In this document: positions 55,870 through 64,000 of the stretch, in pieces
How positions within the stretch are numbered: the stretch's first letter is position 1
How the letters are laid out: each line of letters begins with the position of its first letter
Source of the DNA: Dipteris shenzhenensis
Taxonomy: Eukaryota > Polypodiophyta > Polypodiopsida > Gleicheniales
Length of the DNA stretch: 64,000 nt
Reading direction: 5' to 3' (one strand)
NCBI GenBank assembly: GCA_047967505.1
Contig: CM106540.1
The notes under the pieces: generated by a model
The model's database searches: none
Seen by the model: only the letters and a program-made list of their open reading frames with translations
Told to the model about the DNA's origin: nothing
Made by a program: the position numbers and the translations under genes

Positions 55870-56490
55870 ATATAACTTAAAGAACCAGTGCGGTGGCTTT
55901 CATAGATCTCCTTCTATTTGCTAGTGCACTGGTCATCATAGACCTCCTCCTATAATACATCAAAATAGGTAACAAAGCTATAAATCCAAGAACCAGTGCA
56001 GTGGTCTTTCCAAGACAACCTTGAATTATGGGCGATGACAAGTCATTAGGCCAGAGATTGTGCTGAGACAATGCTCACAATGATAGATTGCATCTCATTA
56101 TTATGCCAAAAACCTCTCCAAGCCAACTTATGATTTGCATGGGCTGTGGGCAAAGATGCGGCAAAAGGCTGCACAATGACAGGTGGTCAGGTCAGAGACT
56201 ATGCTGCGGCGGTGTTCAAAATGATAGATTATGTCTAATTATTATGACAAGAAACAGTGCAGTGGTTTTTCCAAGTCAACCTTCAATTTTAATGATCTGC
56301 ATGGGTGCAATGCCCAGTGACAGATGGCAAAGCTGTGGCAAAAGGTTGCGCGATGATAAGTGATCAGGCAAAGTAGGCCAGAGACTGTGTTGCACAAAGA
56401 GATGCAGAGATGTCATGTGTCGAGCTATGTGGTGTTTAGAACAAATAGATTGCGTCTCATTATTACACCAGTGTGCCTTCATGACATTGG
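55870..56490. repeat. Degenerate tandem repeats (about 170 bp) with GAACCAGTGCAGTGG
   Basis: Units share AGAACCAGTGCAGTGGTCTT, TTTCCAAGTCAACCTTCAAT, GATCTGCATGGG, GCAAAAGGTTGC and CAGAGACTGTG. Copies at about 56060-56250 and 56250-56440 are clearest. Confidence 0.65.
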
Positions 56491-56819
56491 GAAAATTTCT
56501 GGTGAGAGCGCGGGTCCGCACAAAATTCAAATATTCATCTAGGAGCATGTCGTGCCCCAAAATGGCCTCGAAAATAGTTTCACGATTGGATACACCCAAG
56601 CAAACGTTGACCTAGAAATCGGTTGAAATGATGGAGTCCAAACTAGTGGGATCACTACAATCTACTGCATGGTGGTCTTAAAACATTAATAGTTGGTGAT
56701 ATTGGTATCTAGATTTACCCTAGAATGGAAGAATTTGAAAATGTGCAATTTGTGCATGTGCAAAGATCTTTTAATAAATCCAACACTATCTATAATTTTG
56801 CATTGTTCTTTTTCCATGC
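56491..56819. other. Intergenic, nothing recognised
   Basis: No gene or repeat noticed. Confidence 0.35.
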
Positions 56820-57242
56820 AATTTCTTGCTATATGGGTCATAAGTATACCAAAGGCCATTGCATTTCATAATATACATCATCAAACTTGATAGCGTATTC
56901 TTTGGCCTATTCATGCCTTGAAGCTTTTTAGGCCACATTGCACTTGTTTGGGGACGACTAGCATATATCTAGTTTTGCTCATGTGTATCGTTGGAGGGAG
57001 GGAACTAGAAATTTTGCTACCCAGTGTGCTTTCAAATTTTTATACCTCCTGTCCTCCTTCTTCCACCCTACAACCTGCATCCTGCAAATTCACCTCGACA
57101 TAAGCTTGTTCTTTTTGGTTGGTATTATCTTGTTACTCAAGTAAGTTGTCTTCTATACTTTGCTCACCTCACAATCTAGTTGGTCTTTGTTTTGGTGGCT
57201 CTATTCTAGCGGTTGACTAATCGTTGTTGCCATGGTGTTAAT
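56820..57242. repeat. Dispersed repeat R, copy 2, left part
   Basis: Similar to 31020-31415. It is cut at 57242 by the copia element and continues at 63531; TTAAT is duplicated at the cut. Confidence 0.75.
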
Positions 57243-57437
57243 TGTTGGGGTGTAAAGGCCCTATGTAACATTTATAGTTTGTATACAATGTGAAACTAGT
57301 TCGTTGAACCGGTTCCACCCTAACCCTAACACATGAATAAAACTCATGGGTTGTGGTGTGCCCATCATCCATTCTTCACACCCACACATTGTTGACTCTC
57401 GTCTCCTACTCTCTCTTACTCTCCACTCACTCCATCA
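57243..57437 (+). repeat. 5' LTR of the recent copia element
   Basis: TGTTGGGGTGTAAAGG to CTCACTCCATCA. Contains AACTAGTTCGTTGAACCGGT, a short inverted repeat that is exact in the other LTR (AACCGGTTCGTTGAACCGGT), and AATAAA-like AATAAAAC. Confidence 0.92.
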
Positions 57438-59122
57438 ACTAGTATCAGAGCCTTGCTATAACTCCTCCTGCCTCTTCATCTCCGTCCCAAAACCTATCAT
57501 TGCTAGATTGCATTGGCCTTCCTTTGAACGCTTGTAGTAGTAGCTACTCCTCCTTGATCGACTTCATCACCTCCAATCTCTTGCCACGCGATTGCAATGG
57601 CCTCTCATTACGAGATTGTAGCATCCTCTGCTGTAACTCTTGCATCAACGGCCTTCAGAGAATCTCTAGCTGTGAGATTGCAACGGCCTCTCGCTCCGGG
57701 ATTGCAGCAAGCCTTGCTAGAGCTGTTCCACCAAGGGCTGTTTGAATTCAAACGTCTTGCTACGAGATTGTAGCAGCCTCTCACTGCGTGTTTGCAATAG
57801 CTCTTGATGTAGCTCCTTCACTGAAGCTTGCTTCATCTCGAACCACTCTCTACGAGGTTGCAAAGGCATTACGTGTCTTTGCTGTAGGAGAGGTATCACT
57901 CTGCCCGTGTTAGACCCACTGGTTACCCTGCTCGTAGCCAGGGCCTCCTGTGAGAGCATCTGGGACTCGGGGCCCGACATTGAATGGCTCCTTTGATGCT
58001 GCACCATCTGCCTTAGAGAAGAGGCACTACTACCCATCGTTGTAGTGGACTGTTGGTTATACATGTATCTCTCGTGGCTCTGACCAGCTTCGAAGCTCAG
58101 GTCTCCCGAGATGCAACAAGCACAAGATGAAGGGTGAAATCGCCCCACAGGGTTGCCATGATTCTCTGGACAACCGATTCCTGTCTTTGACATTCATTAT
58201 CTTTTATCTTTGATCTTCCAGTAAAGTGGTGGGTCGATGATAGCTGCGAAGACTGGTGGATTTGAGGATAGTTTTGAGTCCTGTCTTCTCTCCCGTAGAG
58301 GGCAAGAGTAGAGGAATTGCTCCTCTCGAGCTCCTCGTTGGCCTCATAGTCTAAGAGTAGAGGGGCTTGAGAAGACAGAGGTGTTATTGTGCATTGGACA
58401 AACTGCAGCAGGAAGTATTGGGCACTTTGGAAGTGAAATTGCATGACCTTCGTCACATAACACTGTGATTGCACTAGTGGGTATGCTATTGATGCATTGA
58501 GAGCACTTTTGATGCCTATTGTGCTTGGATAGCACTTGCTGTTCAAAGGGCTTTTGTGGTTTGGATGCATATGTGCTTAAGAGGAAGCTATTGGATGCTA
58601 TACATGCCTCACATGTTCAGAAATTGATCTCTAATCAAGGGGCTTTTGAAGACAGAGGTGTTATTGTGCATTGGACAAACTGCAGCAGGAAGTACATGCC
58701 ATAAATCCTCGTCAAAAGTGTTCAAATCAAGGGGCTTTTGCCTATTTGCAGTTCTGAATTGTTTGCCACAGTTTGGGGGACTGTTACATGCCTTTTGGTC
58801 ACTAATTGAGCACTTTAAGTTGGGGATAACAGTAATTCACTGCTTCGGGATAGCTGTTTAAGTCTTGTTTCGTCCTCGAACACTCATTTTTTGGTGGTGT
58901 ACCATTATTTACTATTTTTGGACAGTTTTGGTGGAGCTTTCCTGCTACTGTACCACATTTTCAAGTGCTATAATTGTCATTAAAGCTTGCTGTACCGTTT
59001 CTATAGCAAGTGGGAGGTGTTATTTATCTGGGAGTGTTTCCGTGCTTTGGAGATACTTTGCTGAGCACTTCTAAGTGCTTGCAGGGAGTCACACACTTTA
59101 TTTCTTGGTTCTATTTGCTGAT
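57438..59122 (+). other. Long leader of the recent copia element
   Basis: 1.7 kb from primer site to gag, unusually long. 57530-57830 has about 60-bp degenerate repeats (GAGATTGCAATGGCCTCTC). A block of about 40 bp, starting GACAGAGGTGTTATTGTGCA, occurs at about 58374 and 58644. Minus-strand frames at 58193-57717 and 58570-58097 are open for about 157 codons but I do not recognise them. Confidence 0.6.
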
Positions 59123-59643
59123 ATGGCTTCATCAGGAGAGAGTTCATCTTTGCTCCACATCTGGAAGCTTGAGGGTGCTAAGAATATGACATCTGGAGGA
59201 CCCAGGTGTACAATGTTTTGTTGCAGGAGAGTCAGCATCTCCCTATAAGGGAAAAGGGTGTCAAGCCCTCCGCCATTAGTGATGAGCAGTGGCTCAACAT
59301 AGATGAGCTTACATGTTCCACACTCATGCTATCAGTTGTGGATTCTCTTCTTCCTGGGATACAGGATATGCCCAATGCATGGGCAATGTGGCAGCGGTTA
59401 GAGAACACTTACTCTCAAAAGAGTGCCACAGGCAAGGTTTATTGGCTCAAGAAGCTTACAAGTCTCGAGATGAAAGAGGGAACATCAGTCAGCGCACACA
59501 TAAATGAGTTTAAAAGCATATTCAGCCAAGTGCTTGCACAAGGGCTGAAACTAGATGAGGAGGTACAGGCTGTAATTCTCTTAGGTTCATTGCTAGAATC
59601 TTGGGACACTTTCAAGACAGCCACAAGCAATCCAATCCTCTCT
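59123..59643 (+). pseudogene. gag N-terminal part
   Basis: Begins MASSGESSSLLHIWKLEGAK at 59123. A one-base deletion in the KNYDIW region shifts the frame, which then runs from WRTQVYNVLLQESQHLPI to DTFKTATSNPILS. It contains LMLSVVDSLLPGIQ, WQRLENTYSQKSATG and the VILLGSLLESWDTF stretch usual for copia gag. Similarity stops exactly at the inversion breakpoint, after NPILS. Confidence 0.85.
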
Positions 59644-59644
59644 T

Positions 59645-60015
59645 AAATGTGGCAGATGTACCACTCTTCGAACGAAGAGGACTGGCCCACACTTTGCGTG
59701 TGGCATCATGAATATAACAAAATACTTTGCCCCCCCAAGTGATAGATTTGGCATTTCACATGTGTTTGTATGCACAAGCTCTAACTATGAGCTTTTCTTA
59801 CCCAAACCCCTCTTATGAGGACACATATTCTGTTTACCATAAATGCAATGCTGACAATTTTTCAATTCTGAAAATTTAAGAGACGGGATATAACCAAGAC
59901 GAGACAACTCTTCCATTCCTCTGACACTCATATGTCCAAGCCGGCTATGCCACAATGAAACCTTTGGCAGCTTGGCAATAGAAGCATCACCGGATACAAT
60001 AATTTTTTTTAGCAA
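59645..60015 (-). pseudogene. Pre-integrase and integrase N-terminus, inverted
   Basis: Minus strand. The first part has IAKLPKVSLWHSRLGHMSVR, MEELSRLG and KNCQHCIYGKQ, the HHCC zinc region. After a frame change comes NLSLGGAKYFVIF, then DATRKVWAS, LRSK and TFK at the breakpoint. In an intact element this would be followed by FKKWLALVENQTG, which lies on the plus strand at 60757. Confidence 0.87.
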
Positions 60016-60745
60016 CTAATGGATAGAGAGTGTCCATCTTAGGACCCTAGCAACAACCATGGAGCCCTTTACTATCTTCCATTTTTGAGCACCAAAAGTG
60101 GTGTGATATCCCATATCATCAAGTTGTCCCGTACTAATGAGATTCTTCTTAAGTTCAAGGATGTAGCGTACATCATGAAGCATGAAAGGTGAACCATCAT
60201 AGAGCTGCAATTTCACGTCACCCATTCCCTCTATGAGACATGCATGATTATCTCCCAAATACACATATTGAGGCTTCCGAACATGGTATGTGCTGAAGCT
60301 GTTCTTGAAAGGAGTAACATGGAAAGAAGCCCCTGAATCAATCAGCCATGTGTTAAGATCTGAGAGACACCCCGCATGTAGAGAGTGTGCACTGATAGTA
60401 GAGGTGAAAAGAAGATCTAAAGAGCAATGGCTACCATCAGAAACATAATTTAGCTCCTCTATCTTGACAGAAGACTTCTTAGAATGAGGCACAATGGTCT
60501 TTGAATCATCACTTGCATCTGCCTTTTGCTTGCCCTCTTTCTTTTCTGCTTTCAACTTCCAACATTGCCTTTTAAGATGTCCCTTTTTGCCACAATGATC
60601 ACATTCAACATCCTTTTTGGAGCGGGACTTGCTCCTACCATTTCTGTCCTGACTCTTGCCTCTATTCTTGGTTTGGCCACGTGCTTGCAATGCATTCCCT
60701 TTCCCACTTGAGTTGTTCTTTCGATTCATATCTTCCTACAGGATG
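60016..60745 (-). pseudogene. gag zinc knuckle and protease, inverted
   Basis: Minus-strand frame 60729-60016: EDMNRKNNSSGKGNALQARG, a basic stretch, CDHCGKKGHLKRQC (RNA-binding knuckle), then NTWLIDSGASFHVTPFKNSF with the DSGAS protease site, YVYLGDNHACLIEGMGDVKL and LHDVRYILELKKNLISTGQL. The frame itself is intact. Its natural neighbours, NPILS of gag upstream and integrase core downstream, are both on the other strand. Confidence 0.92.
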
Positions 60746-60756
60746 GCACCCTCCAC

Positions 60757-61458
60757 ATGAAATTTAAGAAGTGGCTTGCCTTGGTTGAGAACCAAACGGG
60801 TAAGACACTCAAATACATGCGTTCTGACAATGGAGGGGAGCATGTGTCGAAGGAGTTTGATGCATTTTGTGACTCCAAGGGTATTAAAAGAGAGATCACT
60901 GCTCCTTATAACCCACCTCAAAATGGAACTGCAGAGCGTATGAATCAAATCATTCAGGAGAAGGTTCTGTCAATGTTGTCACATGCTGCACTATCCCATG
61001 GATTTTGGGCAGAGGCCATGCAACGGCCATTCACCTCATCAATAGATCGCCTAATAAGAGGCTGGATAATAAGGTGCCATAAGAGATATGGTGGAAAGCC
61101 TCCTTCTTATAAGCATCTACGAGTCTTTGGTTGCATAGCATACGTACATATCCGCAAGGATTTGCGCAACAAACTCGAGCCTAAGTCTCATAAGTGTGTA
61201 TTCCTAGGATATGGCGATGATGGGGAGATGGGATATAGACTTTGGGATCCTGCACAAAGGAAAGTCATAAGTAGCAATCATGTGATCTGTGATGAAAATA
61301 GCATGCACAAACAGCCCATGAATGCTCTAGAAGGCAGAAGGGTTGTATATGATGAAGATGCACATCCTGGACAGCAAAACAAGAGGGCTGTACCACAGCA
61401 AGAACAGCCCCAAAATCAGCCCAATCATGCAGCAAATGATGGTCTTGATGACCAATAG
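60757..61458 (+). pseudogene. Integrase core, plus strand
   Basis: FKKWLALVENQTGKTLKYMR, SDNGGEHVSKEFDAF (second catalytic Asp), NPPQNGTAERMNQIIQEKVL (catalytic Glu in AER), SHGFWAEAM, then about 30 codons in a shifted frame (about 61020-61105), back in phase at YKHLRVFGCIAYVHIRKD and FLGYGDDGEMGYRLWDPAQR. The first catalytic Asp should lie in the inverted part, where the FMDDA segment is frame-damaged. Confidence 0.88.
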
Positions 61459-61485
61459 GAAGAGGGAAATGATTTCCCAAATGTT

Positions 61486-62405
61486 ATGCCACCGCTTGAG
61501 GAGCTTCCTAACATTATCTTACAACCGTACCTTGAAGGACACATGCCAAATGATGATGATATGCAAGCTGAACAGCTAGCAAAAGGTCAGGAACATAGGG
61601 TTCGGAGGTCCACTAGGATCACAAGACCACCTGATAGGTTTGTCCCAGGGGCTGATTATGTCATGCTTACGGATAGTGGTGAACCCTCATGCTTCAAGGA
61701 AGTAATGCAGAGGGATGATAAGCTCAAGTGGGAGTTTGCCATGAAGTCAGAGGTGGATTCTTTGAAGAAAAATGAAACTTGGGATTTGGTGCCATTTCCT
61801 AATGGTAAAAAAAGTATTGCCATGCAAATGGGTTTACAGGCTAAAAGAGATACCAAATGCTAGGCTGAGGTATAAAGCCAGACAGGTTACCAAATGCTTT
61901 AAACAGGAATATGGTGTTGACTTTGATGAGATCTTTTCTCCTGTGGTTAAGATGACTACTTTAAGGACTGTGTTAGCCTTGGTTGCACATGAAAACATGG
62001 CATTGGTTCAGATGGACGTGAAGACTGCTTTTCTTCACGGTGATCTCCATGAGGAGATATACATGCAGCAGCCTGAGGGTTTTGCAGTAAAGGGGAAAGA
62101 GGATCTTGTGTGTAAGCTCAAGAAGAGCCTTTATGGTTTGAAACAGGCACCAAGGGAATGGTATCATAAATTTGATGCTTTCATGAAATCCCAAGGCTTC
62201 AGGCGAAGTGACACAGATCACTGCTGTACACCAAGAGGGTATCAAATGGTAGTTTGCTAATTCTCATTTTATATGTGGATGATATGCTTATTGCTGGTAA
62301 ATCTCTCAAGGAGATGGATGTCTTGAAAAAGGGTTTGCATCAGACCTTCGACATGAATGATTTGGGACATGCCAGCCACATTTTAGGTATGCGTATCGCT
62401 CGAGA
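61486..62405 (+). pseudogene. Reverse transcriptase
   Basis: RRSTRITRPPDRFVPGADYV, EFAMKSEVDSLKKNETWDLV, then a frameshift near 61830 to KWVYRLKEIPNARLRYKARQ, VVKMTTLRTVLALVAHENMA, LVQMDVKTAFLHGDLHEEIY (first catalytic Asp), KKSLYGLKQAPREWYHKFDA. A second frameshift near 62235 leads to LYVDDMLIAGKSLKEMDVL, the catalytic YVDD at about 62271. A stop follows RDRN at 62413-62415. It is broken in three places. Confidence 0.9.
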
Positions 62406-62415
62406 CAGAAATTAG

Positions 62416-63231
62416 CATTTGCTTTATTTGTCTCAAGAGGAATACATTGGCAAGGTCTTGCATAGGTTTCATATGGAGGGGGGGAAGACTATTTCTACTC
62501 CGTTGCCTCCACATTTAAAACTCGGTGCTAAGGACAGCCCGCAGAGTGATTCTGAGAAGGAAAATATGGCCAAGATACCTTATGCTTCAACTTGTGGTAG
62601 TCTCATATATGCCATGGTTGCTACACGGCCCGACATTGCCTTTGTAGTGGGAGTCATTAGCAGATATATGGCAAACCCTGGGAAGAAACATTGGGATGCA
62701 GTGAAAGGTGTCATGAGATACCTGAAGGGTACGAAGGAGATGTGCATTTGCTTTGGTAAGCATAATGCCATTGTTGATGGGTACACAGACTCAGACTATG
62801 CAGGTCATCCAGATAACTGGAAGTCTACTACCGGTTATGTTTTCACTTTTACAGGTGGTGCAATTTCATGGATATCTCATTTACAGGGATGCATTGCCTT
62901 GTCTACTACTGAGGCAGAGTATGTTGCAGCTGCTAAGGCTTGCAAGGAGGCCTTATGGCTTGCTCGGCTTGTGGCAAATTTGGGATTCCCTGGTGATGTT
63001 CCGTTCTTGCATTGTGACAGTCAGAGTGCCATCCAGTTGGCACGAAATCCTATTTTCCATGCAAAGACGAAGCATATTGATGTGAAGTACCACTTTATCC
63101 ATGAGGTGATTGATGACAAGTTGCTTCAACTTGTCAAGATTCACATGGATGATAATCCTACAGATCTTCTGATGAAGAGTTTACATGCCGAACGGTTTGC
63201 ACACTGCAGATCACTCATGGGTGTTGGATGA
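62416..63231 (+). pseudogene. RNase H, plus strand, intact frame
   Basis: Frame 62416-63231: LLYLSQEEYIGKVLHRFHME, STPLPPHLKLGAKDSPQSD, GSLIYAMVATRPDIAFVVGV, GYTDSDYAGHPDNWKSTTGY, ALSTTEAEYVAAAKACKEAL, CDSQSAIQLARNPIFHAKTK, HIDVKYHFIHEVID. All RNase H acidic residues (D in DSDYA, E in TEAEY, D in CDSQS) are present. It ends in SLMGVG and a TGA. Confidence 0.92.
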
Positions 63232-63330
63232 GGCCAATTTCAGATTTGTGTTGGTCTTGTATATGATTGTATACTTGCTTTTTTTTTTTTTCTCACTCTC
63301 CTACGGGCATATTGCCTTTAAGTGGGAGGT

Positions 63331-63525
63331 TGTTGGGGTGTAAAGGCCCTATGTAACATTTATAGTTTGTATACAATGTGAAACCGGTTCGTTGAACCGG
63401 TTCCACCCTAACCCTAACACATGAATAAAACCCATGGGTTGTGGTGTGCCCATCATCCATTCTTCACACCCACACATTGTTGACTCTCGTCTCCTACTCT
63501 CTCTTACTCTCCACTCACTCCATCA
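63331..63525 (+). repeat. 3' LTR of the recent copia element
   Basis: 195 bp, three differences from 57243-57437. The polypurine tract TTAAGTGGGAGGT is directly before it. A poly-T run of 12 lies at about 63280. Confidence 0.92.
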
Positions 63526-63530
63526 TTAAT

Positions 63531-64000
63531 GACAAGATGCAACTAGTCAAATGGCTTGCAATAGAAGTAGACAAAGACTGTGAGATGGGAAAGCTAAAAA
63601 TCCTAGTCAAGGCATAAGGAATAGATTGCAAGGTAAGAAAAGAAATGGCACAATATCAAATAGGAACACAAGACACTTTTACAATGTGAGAAACAATGAG
63701 AAGAAAGAAGACTCCTTGTAGAGTAGCAGCAGGAAGCAGTGATGCATGCATTCAATCATTGCTAGATCAGACCAAAGGGCATGATTTGTGGTCTCACAAA
63801 TGGGTGGGAGAATTTAAGGCAACAACATTAGGACATTTAGGTGAATACTAGTCTTAAGTCTTCACACGATTTAGCCTTTTAGCCTGTATCCTAAAATTAG
63901 TAGAGTGACAACGTACCACCATCTTGGAGCATAGCTTAGATCAACTAGTTATAAAGAGGAAAATGTTAGCTATATTAGTATCCCCTAAAACAAAGGAGAA
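63531..64000. repeat. Dispersed repeat R, copy 2, right part, to window edge
   Basis: Similar to about 31430-31985. No clear frame across it. Confidence 0.7.

Larger units (their letters stand above)
57243..63525 (+). mobile_element. Recent copia element with a 1.1-kb internal inversion
   Basis: LTRs 57243-57437 and 63331-63525 are 195 bp each with three differences that I can see. TTAAT is duplicated at 57238-57242 and 63526-63530. A primer site TAGTATCAGAGC is at 57440-57451 and a polypurine tract AGTGGGAGG before 63331. Inside: leader, gag, integrase core, RT and RNase H on the plus strand, but the zinc knuckle, protease and the start of integrase (about 59643-60745) on the minus strand. 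The element is young by its LTRs but cannot encode a working polyprotein. Confidence 0.92.

Overview
This window looks like heterochromatic nuclear DNA of a land plant. It contains Ty1/copia and Ty3/gypsy relics with plant-type tRNA-Met primer sites, a CACTA (tnp2) transposase, TTTAGGG-like repeats and many CT/GA and AC/GT microsatellites. I recognise no host housekeeping gene, tRNA, rRNA or CRISPR. The mix (a DUF7869-like transposon gene, a second widespread DDE-like relic, nested copia) would suit a seed-free plant such as a fern, lycophyte or bryophyte, but that is inference.

1-12.8 kb is nested copia sequence: an RT/RNase H fragment, a truncated LTR+PBS, then a tandem copia unit (element A: RNase H, LTR, gag/PR/INT, RNase H, LTR, leader). 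Element A is split by two later insertions, one microsatellite-rich with a minus-strand primer site and one complete gag-only LTR element. 12.8-20.6 kb holds a diverged LTR, a gypsy relic and copia gag and RNase H relics on the minus strand. 20.6-24 kb is mostly non-coding. 24-28.1 kb is a decayed CACTA transposase gene with intron and subterminal-type repeats. 28.1-32.2 kb has low-complexity and palindromic arrays and one copy of a dispersed repeat (R). 32.2-36 kb is a decayed DNA-transposon gene between arrays of related repeats. 37.7-40.4 kb is a complete LTR element without pol, inserted in another repeat (S).

40,726-55,328 is the standout: a 14.6-kb element with perfect 28-bp terminal inverted repeats and a TTA (or TA) target duplication. 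It has two large divergently transcribed open frames (1257 aa minus, with a DUF7869-like core; 982 aa plus, unrecognised). The 6 kb between them contains a foldback structure with telomere-like arms, repeats with a TTGCGTACGCAA core, and a very GC-rich hairpin island. A GCAACAGG/CCTGTTGC palindrome recurs through most of that interval. Short palindromic repeats lie just inside both ends. It looks like a recently mobile, possibly undescribed DNA transposon.

55.3-57.2 kb has a foldback MITE, degenerate tandem repeats and the left part of repeat R copy 2. 57,243-63,525 is a young copia element (195-bp LTRs with 3 differences, TSD TTAAT) interrupting repeat R, with about 1.1 kb of its interior inverted. 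The window ends in the rest of repeat R copy 2.
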